A stretch of DNA of 64,000 bases from Paracoccus wurundjeri. GTDB lineage: Bacteria > Pseudomonadota > Alphaproteobacteria > Rhodobacterales > Rhodobacteraceae. The notes below the pieces were generated by a model that was not told the origin of the DNA, did no database searches, and worked only from the letters and a program-made list of their open reading frames with translations. Positions 36,351 through 44,371 of this stretch are shown here, one piece after another. Where the stretch lies: contig NZ_JAUUTZ010000023.1 in the NCBI RefSeq assembly GCF_030678915.1, forward strand, positions 1 to 64,000, written 5' to 3'. The position numbers and the translations under genes were made by a program. Position 1 is the first letter of the stretch. Every line of letters starts with the position of its first letter.

Positions 36351-37337
36351 ATGAAACTGAATCGTCGTCATTTTACCGCATTGGCCGGTGCCAGCCTGCT
36401 GGCCACTCCGGCAATCCACGCCGCGCATGGCGCCGAAGTCACGTTGAAACTGGGCCATCTGGCGAATGAGGAGAACAGCTGGCACAAGGCATCGCTGAAA
36501 TTCGGCGAAGAACTCTCTAAGCTGACCGATGGCCGCATCGAGCTGCAGGTGTTCCCGAATGAATCGCTTGGCAAGGAGATCGACCTGATCAACGGCATGC
36601 AGCTTGGCACCGCCGATATGACCATCACCGGCGAAAGCCTTCAGAACTGGTCGCCCATGGCGGCATTGCTGGCGCTTCCCTATGCCTATGACTCGCTGGA
36701 ACATATGGATGAGGTTGCCTCGGGCGATATCGGAACGCAGATCCGCGAAGATATTCTGGCCAAAGCCCAGATCCGTCCGATCGCCTATTTCGCGCGCGGT
36801 CCGCGCAACCTGACCTCGAATCGTGAAATCGTGACGCCTGACGATCTGGACGGGTTGAAGCTGCGGGTGCCGAACGTGCCCCTTTTCGTCAAGACATGGG
36901 AAGCGCTTGGTGCCCGGCCCACGCCGATGGCCTTCGGCGAGGTGTTCACCTCGCTGCAGAACGGCACGCTCGACGCACAGGAGAACCCGCTTGCACTGAT
37001 CGAGTCGGCGAATATCAACGAGGTGCAGAAATTCGTCAACAAGACCGAACATGTCCGTTCATGGATTTATCTGACCATCTCCGAGATGACATGGGGCCGG
37101 CTATCCGCCGAGGATCAAGAGGCCGTGACACAGGCCGCCGAAACCGCGCAGACTCTGGAGCGCGAGTTGTTCCTTGAAGATGAAGAGCGTCTTGCCACCA
37201 GCCTGCAGGAGAAGGGCATGACATTCGTCGACAGCGACACGGCCGCCTTCGCCGCCAAGTCGAAGGATGCGGTGCTTGCCAATGTCGGAGAAGAGATCAA
37301 ACCGATGGTGGAAGAGTTTTTCGCCGCTCAGGGCTGA
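36351..37337 (+). CDS. TRAP transporter substrate-binding protein (DctP family), sugar-acid type
   Basis: Periplasmic binding protein of 328 residues. The N-terminus MKLNRRHFTALAGASLL contains an RR pair and could be Tat- or Sec-exported, with cleavage near IHAAHGAE. Family features: LGHLANEENSWHKA, GRIELQVFPNESLGKE, the carboxylate-binding arginine region KLRVPNVPLFVKTWEALGA, and TLDAQENPL. TRAP receptors of this group typically bind C6 sugar acids. The ribosome site is AGGAGGAG. It is followed by a hairpin before dctQ. Confidence 0.92.
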   Translation: MKLNRRHFTALAGASLLATPAIHAAHGAEVTLKLGHLANEENSWHKASLKFGEELSKLTDGRIELQVFPNESLGKEIDLINGMQLGTADMTITGESLQNWSPMAALLALPYAYDSLEHMDEVASGDIGTQIREDILAKAQIRPIAYFARGPRNLTSNREIVTPDDLDGLKLRVPNVPLFVKTWEALGARPTPMAFGEVFTSLQNGTLDAQENPLALIESANINEVQKFVNKTEHVRSWIYLTISEMTWGRLSAEDQEAVTQAAETAQTLERELFLEDEERLATSLQEKGMTFVDSDTAAFAAKSKDAVLANVGEEIKPMVEEFFAAQG

Positions 37338-37361
37338 TTTTCGAAAACGGGATACTGCCGA

Positions 37362-37385
37362 CGCCGGTTGGTTCCTGAACCGGCG
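37362..37385 (+). other. Intercistronic hairpin between TRAP dctP and dctQ
   Basis: Perfect eight-base-pair stem CGCCGGTT/AACCGGCG with an eight-base loop, 24 bases after the dctP stop and just before a copy of the GGTATTT repeat. There is no U-run. It may protect the dctP message or attenuate dctQM. Confidence 0.6.
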
Positions 37386-37394
37386 GCCCGGCTG

Positions 37395-37420
37395 CCCCGG
37401 GGTATTTGGGTGAAGAAGAT
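37395..37420 (+). repeat. Rhodobacterial intergenic repeat, partial copy
   Basis: CCCCGGGGTATTTGGGTGAAGAAGAT: a short self-complementary CCCCGGGG followed by the tail GGTATTT-N5-AAGAAGA. The tail also occurs after the idonate-type dehydrogenase gene and twice after the aldehyde dehydrogenase gene. Confidence 0.65.
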
Positions 37421-37464
37421 GCAGGCCGGATCAGGTGCCGCACCATGATCGCAAAAGGTGACAC

Positions 37465-37965
37465 ATGAACAGGTTAAGCCAACATATACGAACGCTTTTG
37501 CGGGTCGGAACAGGGATTTCCTTTCTGGTCCTGATCATCGCGGTCGCCATTCAGGTATCCGCGCGCAATTTCGGCACATCGCCGGTCTGGACCGAGGAAC
37601 TGGCGCGATACGCCCTGCTGTATCTTGCCGGTTTCGGAACCGGGCTTGCGCTGCTGACGGGCGATCTGGTCAATGTCGATCTGGTCAGTGAAAGCCTTCC
37701 GGGGCGGTTTCCGTGGTTGCTGCGGCTCATATCGACGTTGCTGGTTCTGCCCTTCTGCCTGCTGCTTGTTCTGCCGGCCTGGAAATTCACGAGTATCGGC
37801 GCGATGCAGACCTCACCCGCAATGGGAGTGCCGATGAATTACGTGCATGGCAGCATATTGCTGCTGCTGGTCGTGCTGGCTTTCGCTGCTCTGGCCCGCT
37901 GCATCGAGATGCTGACCGGCGCAAGCGACGGCCGACCTGAAAACCTGTCTGGAGAAATCGAATGA
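37465..37965 (+). CDS. TRAP transporter small permease (DctQ family)
   Basis: Four-helix membrane protein of 166 residues (segments near 15-35, 45-65, 90-110, 125-150). The family pattern FGTSPVWTEELARYALLYLAGFGTG is present. It overlaps dctM by four bases (ATGA). It partners DctM in sodium-driven uptake. Confidence 0.9.
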   Translation: MNRLSQHIRTLLRVGTGISFLVLIIAVAIQVSARNFGTSPVWTEELARYALLYLAGFGTGLALLTGDLVNVDLVSESLPGRFPWLLRLISTLLVLPFCLLLVLPAWKFTSIGAMQTSPAMGVPMNYVHGSILLLLVVLAFAALARCIEMLTGASDGRPENLSGEIE

Positions 37966-39236
37966 GCCTGGCGATTCTTGGCCTTGTGTTTGTCTTGGGC
38001 CTGCTGATCGGGATACCGGTGGCGGTGACGCTTGGGTTGTCTTCGATGGCCTATCTGCTGGTGAACGGCATGCCTCTGGTGGTCATCCCACAGAAAATGT
38101 TCGCGGGCATGGACAGCTTCGTCCTGCTGTGCATTCCCGGCTTTATCCTTGCGGGAAACCTGATGAACGGGGGCGGGATTACCGGGCGGATCATCCGCTT
38201 CGCGCAGGCCATGGTCGGCTGGATTCGGGGCGGGCTGGCGCAAACCAATGTCGCCTCGTCGATGCTGTTCGGGGGCATTTCGGGCACGGCGGTCGCCGAT
38301 GCCGCCTCGATCGGGGGGATGATGATTCCCGGCATGAAAAGGGCTGGCTATCCGGGCGATTTCTCGGCTGCGGTCACGGCGGCATCCAGCACGGTGGGTC
38401 CGATCATTCCGCCCTCGGTGCCGATGATCATCGTCGGTTCACTATCCGGGATCTCGGTTGGGAAGATGTTCATCGCGGGGGCAATACCCGGTTTGCTGCT
38501 GGGCGGCACGATGATGGTAACGACCTGGATCATCGCGGTTCGGCGCGATTTCCCCCGACAGGCATGGCAAGGCTGGCGCGAGCTTTGGCTGGCCTTTCTG
38601 GGGGCATTCTGGGCCTTGGCAATGACCGCACTGATCGTCGGCGGGATGCTGTCGGGCTATGTCACGCCGACCGAGACTGCCGTCGTCGCCTCGCTTTACG
38701 CGGTGGTTGTGGGAATGTTCATTTACCGCGAGTTGCCGCTGCGCAAGATCCCTGGCATCCTGATCGACAGCGCCGTCGGATCAGCGGGCATCCTTGCCCT
38801 TGTCGGCACCGCCAATGTCTTCGGTTGGATTCTGGTCAGCGAACAGATCCCGCAGATGATTGCCGGAGCGGTCCTGTCGGTCACCGATAACAAGCTTCTC
38901 GTGATCCTGCTGATCAATATCGTGCTGCTGCTCGTCGGCATGTTCATGGAGACGATCGCCGCATTGATCATCCTTTTCGTACCGCTACTGACATTAGCAC
39001 AGGGCGTCGGGGTGGATCCGCTGCATTTTGCGGTCTTTATGGTGCTGAACCTGATGATCGGGCTGACCACGCCCCCGGTCGGGGTCTGCCTGTTTATCTG
39101 CGCCAATATCGCCCGGCTTCCGCTTGCCCCTGTCATCCGGGCGCTGCTACCTTATCTGGCGACGAATATCATCGTGCTGCTGCTGGTTTCCTATATCCCG
39201 GCGATCAGCACCTGGCTGCCCTCACTGATGGACTGA
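37962..39236 (+). CDS. TRAP transporter large permease (DctM family)
   Basis: Membrane protein of 424 residues with about 12 segments. DctM landmarks are LIGIPVAVTLGLSSM, FVLLCIPGFILAGNLMNGGGI, SMLFGGISGTAVADAASIG and IIPPSVPMIIVGSLSGISVG. It forms the transport core with DctQ and DctP. The dehydrogenase gene follows after six bases. Confidence 0.93.
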   Translation: MSLAILGLVFVLGLLIGIPVAVTLGLSSMAYLLVNGMPLVVIPQKMFAGMDSFVLLCIPGFILAGNLMNGGGITGRIIRFAQAMVGWIRGGLAQTNVASSMLFGGISGTAVADAASIGGMMIPGMKRAGYPGDFSAAVTAASSTVGPIIPPSVPMIIVGSLSGISVGKMFIAGAIPGLLLGGTMMVTTWIIAVRRDFPRQAWQGWRELWLAFLGAFWALAMTALIVGGMLSGYVTPTETAVVASLYAVVVGMFIYRELPLRKIPGILIDSAVGSAGILALVGTANVFGWILVSEQIPQMIAGAVLSVTDNKLLVILLINIVLLLVGMFMETIAALIILFVPLLTLAQGVGVDPLHFAVFMVLNLMIGLTTPPVGVCLFICANIARLPLAPVIRALLPYLATNIIVLLLVSYIPAISTWLPSLMD

Positions 39237-39242
39237 AGCAAT

Positions 39243-40283
39243 ATGACCGACTACGCCTGCCGCCTTCATGCGGCCCATGATCTGCGCGTCGAACAGGCTC
39301 CGGAAATCGCGCCGTCCGAGGGAGCGGCGATCATCCGTGTCGCGCGCGGCGGGATCTGCGGATCGGATCTGCATTATTATCACCATGGCGGATTTGGTGC
39401 CGTGCGCGTGCGCGAGCCGATCATTCTGGGACATGAAGCCGCAGGAGTGGTCGAATCCGCGCCCGAAGGCTCGGGCCTTGCGCCCGGGCAGCTGGTGGCG
39501 CTGTCGCCCTCGCGCTCCTGCGGGACATGCGCGTTCTGCCGGGCGGGCCAGGAGCGGCATTGTCTGGAGATGCGCTTCAGCGGTTCGGCCATGCGGCTGC
39601 CGCATGAGGATGGGCTGTTCCGTAGCCGGCTCGCCCATCCCGCAACGCAATGCCTGCCCCTGCCTGAAAACATCACCGCGGCGGCGGCGGCGGGGGCCGA
39701 GCCGCTGGCCGTCTGTCTTCACGCCTTGTCTGTCGCGCCTTCGCTTGAAGGGCGGCGGGTCCTGATCACCGGCGCGGGACCGATCGGCGCGATCTGCACC
39801 GCGCTGGCCCGGCTGCGCGGCGCGGCAGAGATCATCGTGACCGATGTGCAGGATTTTACGCTGGGTATCGCGGAAAAGCTGGGCGCGGACCGGGTGGTCA
39901 ATGTCGCCGAGACATCTGACGGGTTACAGGATTACGGCACCGGCAAGGGCCGGATCGATGTGGTTCTGGAATGTTCGGCCAATCAGCATGCCATTGCGCA
40001 GGCCGTCGCCCTGCTGCGGCCACAGGGCACGATGGTGCAGATCGGCGTGGGCGGGGATACACCCCTTCCGCTGAACCTGATTGTCAGCAAAGAGTTGCGT
40101 CTTGTCGGAACGCATCGCTTCGACAGGGAATTCGCCGATGCCGTGCGCATGATTGGCGCGGGCGAGATCGACCTGTCGCCGATCGTGACGCAGGTGCTGC
40201 CCGCACAGGAGGCGGTGCGGGCCTTTGATCTTGCCGGGGACCGCATGCAGGCGGTGAAGGTGCAACTCGATTTCGAAGGTTAA
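39243..40283 (+). CDS. Zinc-dependent dehydrogenase, L-idonate/L-gulonate 5-dehydrogenase-like
   Basis: The 346-residue MDR enzyme has GGICGSDLHYYHHGGFG..VRVREPIILGHE, close to L-idonate 5-dehydrogenase. The structural zinc lobe is SCGTCAFCRAGQERHC and the nucleotide motif GAGPIGA. Placed between a TRAP importer and mannonate dehydratase, it most likely oxidises a C6 aldonate, for example L-gulonate to D-fructuronate, the known route into D-mannonate. It is six bases downstream of dctM. A copy of the intergenic repeat follows its stop. Confidence 0.87.
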   Translation: MTDYACRLHAAHDLRVEQAPEIAPSEGAAIIRVARGGICGSDLHYYHHGGFGAVRVREPIILGHEAAGVVESAPEGSGLAPGQLVALSPSRSCGTCAFCRAGQERHCLEMRFSGSAMRLPHEDGLFRSRLAHPATQCLPLPENITAAAAAGAEPLAVCLHALSVAPSLEGRRVLITGAGPIGAICTALARLRGAAEIIVTDVQDFTLGIAEKLGADRVVNVAETSDGLQDYGTGKGRIDVVLECSANQHAIAQAVALLRPQGTMVQIGVGGDTPLPLNLIVSKELRLVGTHRFDREFADAVRMIGAGEIDLSPIVTQVLPAQEAVRAFDLAGDRMQAVKVQLDFEG

Positions 40284-40287
40284 GGCC

Positions 40288-40338
40288 GGGGGCTTTGCGC
40301 CCCCGAACCCCCGCAAGGTATTTCAACAAAGAAGAAGG
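40288..40338 (+). repeat. Rhodobacterial intergenic repeat, full copy with terminator-like hairpin
   Basis: Starts four bases after the dehydrogenase stop. The hairpin GGGGGC-TTTGC-GCCCCC (40288-40304) is followed by GAACCCCCGCAA and the tail GGTATTT-CAACA-AAGAAGAAG. The same order of elements is seen at 53842-53896. It may act as a terminator, but uxuA begins only 42 bases later. Confidence 0.75.
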
Positions 40339-40380
40339 GCGGCCTGCGGTAGGGTCGCTCAGTCCGCTCAGGAGAACGAG

Positions 40381-41595
40381 ATGAGGCATACATGGCGATG
40401 GTTTGGTCCGAAGGATCTGGTTTCGGTCGATGATATGATGCAGGCGGGCGTGCGGGGCGTGGTAACCGCGCTGCATCACGTTCCGACCGGCACGATCTGG
40501 ACGCCCGAAGAAATCGCGCTGCGGCAGGAGCAGATCTCGGTCATGAAGGACGGCGCGGCTTCCGGCCTGAAATGGGAAGTGGTCGAAAGCCTTCCGGTCA
40601 GCGAGGCGATCAAGACGCAAAGCGGCGACTGGCAGGCGCATATATCCAGCTGGATCGCCTCGATGCGGAACCTGCGGGATGCCGGAATCGAGGTGATCTG
40701 CTATAATTTCATGCCGGTGCTGGACTGGACCCGCACCGATCTTGCCTGGCGCCGGCCGAATGGCGCGACCTGCATGCGCTTCGATTTCATCGATTTCGCC
40801 GCATTCGATATTCACATCCTTCAGCGAAAAGAAGCCGCCGGGGAATTTCCCGAAGAGATCCGCGAAGAGGCCGCCCGCCGTTTCGCAGCAATGAGCGAGG
40901 CACGGCGCGCGCAGCTGGCCGAGAATGTGGTCTGCGGCCTGCCCGGCGCGGCAGAGCATTTTTCCTTGCAGGATGTGCGGGATCTTCTGGAAAGCTATGC
41001 GCCGGTCACGGATAAGGTCCTGCGCAGGAATTTCCACGATTTTCTGGAACAGGTCGCGCCGGTCGCGCAGGAAATCGGTGTCCGGCTGTGCTGCCATCCC
41101 GACGATCCGCCGTTCGGTTTGCTGGGTCTGCCCCGCGTCATGTCGACCGAGGCGGATTATGCCGAGCGCATGGCGGCGGTCGATCTGTCCGCGAACGGGA
41201 TCACGCTTTGCGCGGGTTCGCTTGGCGCCCGGCCCGATAACGATCTGGTCGGGATGATGGAGCGGTTCGGCGCACGGGTTCATTTCGCGCATCTGCGCAA
41301 TGTCCGGCGAGACAGCGACGCGATCCGCGGTTCGTTCTTCGAGGATGAGCATCTTGGCGGGCAGACGGATATGGTGGCGCTGGTCGCCTCGATCCTGCGC
41401 GAGGAAGAACGGCGGCGGAAGGCGGGGCGCGAGGATGTCCTGATCCCCATCCGGCCGGATCACGGACAGGATATCCTTGACGATCTGGGACGGGGCGGCC
41501 AGCCGGGTTATCCCGCGATCGGGCGCCTCAAGGGGCTGGCAGAGCTTCGCGGGGTCGAAATGGCCCTGAGCCATACCGCCATCCGGCAGGGCTGA
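40381..41595 (+). CDS. uxuA: D-mannonate dehydratase
   Basis: Converts D-mannonate to 2-keto-3-deoxygluconate. The 404-residue protein has the UxuA N-terminus RHTWRWFGPKDLVSVDDMMQAGVRGVVTALHHVPTG, the metal-site region GVRLCCHPDDPP near residue 236, and C-terminal HFAHLRNVRR and RPDHGQDI. Length and motifs match the xylose-isomerase-like UxuA family, not the enolase-superfamily mannonate dehydratases. The start follows AGGAGAACGAG. Mannonate oxidoreductase, keto-deoxygluconate kinase and aldolase are not in the window. Confidence 0.93.
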   Translation: MRHTWRWFGPKDLVSVDDMMQAGVRGVVTALHHVPTGTIWTPEEIALRQEQISVMKDGAASGLKWEVVESLPVSEAIKTQSGDWQAHISSWIASMRNLRDAGIEVICYNFMPVLDWTRTDLAWRRPNGATCMRFDFIDFAAFDIHILQRKEAAGEFPEEIREEAARRFAAMSEARRAQLAENVVCGLPGAAEHFSLQDVRDLLESYAPVTDKVLRRNFHDFLEQVAPVAQEIGVRLCCHPDDPPFGLLGLPRVMSTEADYAERMAAVDLSANGITLCAGSLGARPDNDLVGMMERFGARVHFAHLRNVRRDSDAIRGSFFEDEHLGGQTDMVALVASILREEERRRKAGREDVLIPIRPDHGQDILDDLGRGGQPGYPAIGRLKGLAELRGVEMALSHTAIRQG

Positions 41596-41600
41596 CCCGC

Positions 41601-42068
41601 TTAGCCAAGCGCGCCCAGCGGACCGGGCAGCCGTTCCTCTGACAGCATCACATTTGCCTCAACCTGCCCAACGCCGGGCAGGGTCATGATGCGGCGGCGC
41701 AGGATACGCTCGAAATCGCTGATGTCCCGGGCGATGATCCGCAGGCGGTAATCGAACTGCCCCAGCACATGCTGGACCGTCTGCACCTCGGGGATGGCGG
41801 TGACGGCGCGTTCGAATTCATCCAGCGAGGTGCGCCCCTTGGCGGCAAGGCGCACGCCCAGAAAAACCGTCACGCCGAAGCCCAGCGCGGCGTTGTCCAC
41901 CACCACGCGCCGCCCGGCAAGAATACCCGATTCGCGCAGTTTGCGGATCCGCCGCCATGCCGCCGATTGCCCGATACCGACACTGCGCCCGATCTCGGCC
42001 GCGCTTCGGGTCGCGTCTGCCGCCAGAATGCGCAGAATCGCCAGATCGGTCTGGTCCAGCCCGCTCAT
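41601..42068 (-). CDS. Lrp/AsnC-family regulator (second of a tandem pair)
   Basis: The 155-residue regulator has a helix-turn-helix (RSAAEIGRSVGIGQSAAWRRIRKL) and an AsnC ligand-binding RAM domain (VLGQFDYRLRIIARDISDFE). The start at 42068 gives a normal Lrp N-terminus and overlaps the upstream paralogue by four bases; a longer frame from 42173 lies inside that gene. The product is a diverged paralogue of its partner and the two could form hetero-oligomers. Confidence 0.88.
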   Translation of the reverse strand: MSGLDQTDLAILRILAADATRSAAEIGRSVGIGQSAAWRRIRKLRESGILAGRRVVVDNAALGFGVTVFLGVRLAAKGRTSLDEFERAVTAIPEVQTVQHVLGQFDYRLRIIARDISDFERILRRRIMTLPGVGQVEANVMLSEERLPGPLGALG

Positions 42069-42520
42069 AGGGCCAATTCCGCGCTGTCTTTGATGGTCGA
42101 GACCAGCATCAGGGCATCGCTGTCGGAAACATGCGGCAAGGTCAGGATCCGGTCGCGGTAGATCTGCTGCCAATGCGCCATATCGCGGGCAATCACCGAC
42201 AGACGCAGATCGACGCTGCCCAGGAATGTCTGGATTTCGGTGACTTCCGGCACCTCGCGCGCGGCGGCGATGAATTCGTCGAATGCGCGGGGATCCGTCT
42301 TGTCCAGGGTGAAGCGCAGACTTACCTCGACCTCCCAGCCGAGGGCGCGCCAGTCTACACGGTTCTGAATCGCCGGGATCACGCCCGCCTCGCGCATCCG
42401 CTCAAGCCGCCGCCACAGGCTTGCCGTGGTCACGCCCGCCCGCCGGGCCAGAACGGCATTCGGTGCGTCCGGATCGGCAAGCAGATGTCGCAATATGCGC
42501 CGATCGCTCATATCGGGCAT
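42065..42520 (-). CDS. Lrp/AsnC-family regulator (first of a tandem pair)
   Basis: About 151 residues. The N-terminal domain has MSDRRILRHLLADPDAPNAVLARRAGVTTASLWRRLERM, followed by a RAM domain (FLGSVDLRLSVIARDMAHWQ). Possible starts are the ATGs at 42520 and 42511 or a TTG at 42532; none has a strong ribosome site. It is divergent from ilvC, and the 115-base region between them contains an eight-base inverted repeat. Control of ilvC by the pair is a reasonable inference. Confidence 0.87.
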   Translation of the reverse strand: MPDMSDRRILRHLLADPDAPNAVLARRAGVTTASLWRRLERMREAGVIPAIQNRVDWRALGWEVEVSLRFTLDKTDPRAFDEFIAAAREVPEVTEIQTFLGSVDLRLSVIARDMAHWQQIYRDRILTLPHVSDSDALMLVSTIKDSAELAL

Positions 42521-42543
42521 GAATTTTTCCAATTACTCACCTG

Positions 42544-42574
42544 TATGGCATGAAAATTATCCAATGATGCCATA
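42544..42574. promoter_or_regulatory. Inverted repeat between the Lrp pair and ilvC, likely operator
   Basis: TATGGCAT-N15-ATGCCATA, perfect over eight bases per arm. The spacer is AT-rich (GAAAATTAT) and the arms are 23 bases apart centre to centre, about two helical turns. It starts 24 bases upstream of the Lrp ATG at 42520 and ends 74 bases upstream of the ilvC start. Lrp proteins favour such AT-rich, spaced sites. Confidence 0.6.
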
Positions 42575-42647
42575 ATTCGAGAAAAATGAACATCCCTGCC
42601 GTTACTCTGGGTCTATAACCCGATCATCAGACAGGAAAGGACCAGAT

Positions 42648-43670
42648 ATGCGCGTTTACTATGATCGTGATTGCGATGTGAACCTGATCAAGGACAAGAA
42701 GGTGGCGATCCTCGGCTATGGCAGCCAGGGTCATGCCCATGCGCTTAACCTGCGCGACAGCGGCGCCAAGAATGTCGTGATCGCCCTGCGCGAGGGCAGC
42801 CCCTCGGCGGCCAAGGCCGAAGCGGAAGGGCTGAAGGTGATGGGCATTGCCGAGGCCGCCGCCTGGTGCGACCTGATCATGTTCACCATGCCGGATGAAT
42901 TGCAGGCAGAAACCTACCGCAAACATGTCCATGACAATCTGCGCGAAGGTGCTGCGATTGCCTTCGCCCACGGGCTGAATGTGCATTTCGGCCTGATCGA
43001 GCCGAAACCGGGCGTCGATGTGATCATGATGGCTCCGAAGGGTCCCGGCCACACGGTACGCGGCGAATATGTCAAGGGCGGCGGCGTTCCCTGCCTTGTT
43101 GCCGTGCATAACGATGCCTCTGGCAAAGCCATGGATCTGGGCCTGTCCTATTGCTCGGCCATCGGCGGCGGACGTTCGGGGATTATCGAGACGAATTTCC
43201 GCGAGGAATGCGAAACCGATCTGTTCGGTGAACAGGCGGTACTGTGCGGCGGTCTGGTCGAACTGATCCGCATGGGCTTCGAGACGCTGGTCGAAGCCGG
43301 GTACGAGCCGGAAATGGCCTATTTCGAATGCCTGCACGAGGTCAAGCTGATCGTCGACCTGATCTATGAGGGCGGCATCGCCAACATGAATTACTCGATC
43401 TCGAACACCGCTGAATATGGCGAATATGTCAGCGGCCCGCGCATCCTGCCCTATGATGAGACCAAGGCGCGGATGAAGGCGGTACTGCGTGATATCCAGT
43501 CCGGCAAATTCGTCCGCGATTTCATGCAGGAAAACGCCGTCGGGCAGCCGATGTTCAAGGCGACGCGCCGTATCAATGACGAGCATCAGATCGAACAGGT
43601 CGGCGCGAAACTGCGTGAAATGATGCCCTGGATCAGCAAGGGCAAGATGGTTGACCGCAGCCGCAACTGA
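42648..43670 (+). CDS. ilvC: Ketol-acid reductoisomerase
   Basis: Second common step of valine/isoleucine synthesis: isomerisation and NADPH reduction of acetolactate or acetohydroxybutyrate. The 340-residue class I enzyme has the nucleotide loop GYGSQGHAHALNLRDSG (26-42), the magnesium-site segment ETDLFGEQAVLCGG, and ECLHEVKLIVDLIYEGG. The length is standard. AGGAAAGGACC precedes the start. A strong terminator follows, so the gene is monocistronic. Confidence 0.97.
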   Translation: MRVYYDRDCDVNLIKDKKVAILGYGSQGHAHALNLRDSGAKNVVIALREGSPSAAKAEAEGLKVMGIAEAAAWCDLIMFTMPDELQAETYRKHVHDNLREGAAIAFAHGLNVHFGLIEPKPGVDVIMMAPKGPGHTVRGEYVKGGGVPCLVAVHNDASGKAMDLGLSYCSAIGGGRSGIIETNFREECETDLFGEQAVLCGGLVELIRMGFETLVEAGYEPEMAYFECLHEVKLIVDLIYEGGIANMNYSISNTAEYGEYVSGPRILPYDETKARMKAVLRDIQSGKFVRDFMQENAVGQPMFKATRRINDEHQIEQVGAKLREMMPWISKGKMVDRSRN

Positions 43671-43676
43671 TCATGG

Positions 43677-43702
43677 AAAAGGGGGCTTCGGCCCCCTTTT
43701 TT
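43677..43702 (+). terminator. Rho-independent terminator of ilvC
   Basis: GGGGGC-TTCG-GCCCCC stem with a stable tetraloop, extended by AAAA/TTTT pairing and a T6 tail, seven bases after the ilvC stop. Confidence 0.95.
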
Positions 43703-43735
43703 CTGGCAGTCAGATAAAACGTTAACCGCCCGCCA

Positions 43736-44371
43736 CTACCAGCGAAGCAGCCGTCTGCCCGCAATCGCACCGATCGCGCCGACGATCAGTATCCCCAGAC
43801 TGTACCAGACCAGAAAGAACAGCGGCGCATCTTCATTGCAATGCAGGGCATAGATAGCCGCAGCGAATCCCCCCACCGCCAGACCTGTGCAGGCCCCGCT
43901 CAGCCCGGGTGCAGGGCTTGCCCCGTCCCGCAGCACCCAAAGCGCAGTCCCCAGGGGCAGAATCGAAATGCCGATAATCGAGGTCAGGCAAACGACGCGC
44001 GAATTGCCCCGAATACCCGGCATAAGCTGGTCAGCGGGGGTTCCCATGATCGACAACAGCAGCCACAGCGCCGCCGCCGCTCCGACCGCAGCCGCGGTCC
44101 ACAGAATGGGAACCCGCAAGGTGACCGGGCGGGTCAATGCCATCGCGGCAAGCAGCGCCGGTATCGCGCTTCCCAGCGGCAGCACCCATTTCATCGCTGT
44201 GACCGGAGTGGACATGGCTTGCAGCAGATCTTCACGAATGCCCAATATCAGCAGCGCAATAGCCGCCGCCGCCATTAGCCACAGCCCCGCCATTCCCAGA
44301 ATACGCGGCGCGATCGGGCGCGGTGGCGTATCATCAAAGGCAAGCACAGGGATCAGTTGATCGGTTCTCAT
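43736..44371 (-). CDS. NrsF/DUF1109-type membrane anti-sigma factor
   Basis: Polytopic protein of 211 residues with six hydrophobic segments after a short cytoplasmic head MRTDQLIPVLAFD. It has the family patterns PLGSAIPALLAAMALTRPV and YALHCNEDAPLFFLVWYSLGI, with the conserved HC..ED pair that belongs to the NrsF (ChrR-independent) membrane regulators. NrsF proteins hold a cognate ECF sigma factor inactive until oxidative or metal stress. The start overlaps the sigma-factor stop by four bases; a longer frame from 44467 is inside that gene. The pairing is typical. Confidence 0.88.
   Translation of the reverse strand: MRTDQLIPVLAFDDTPPRPIAPRILGMAGLWLMAAAAIALLILGIREDLLQAMSTPVTAMKWVLPLGSAIPALLAAMALTRPVTLRVPILWTAAAVGAAAALWLLLSIMGTPADQLMPGIRGNSRVVCLTSIIGISILPLGTALWVLRDGASPAPGLSGACTGLAVGGFAAAIYALHCNEDAPLFFLVWYSLGILIVGAIGAIAGRRLLRW

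Noticed and set aside
40084..41574. 496-codon minus-strand frame
   Set aside because: Antisense to uxuA and the end of the dehydrogenase gene; composition rich in Arg, Pro and His.
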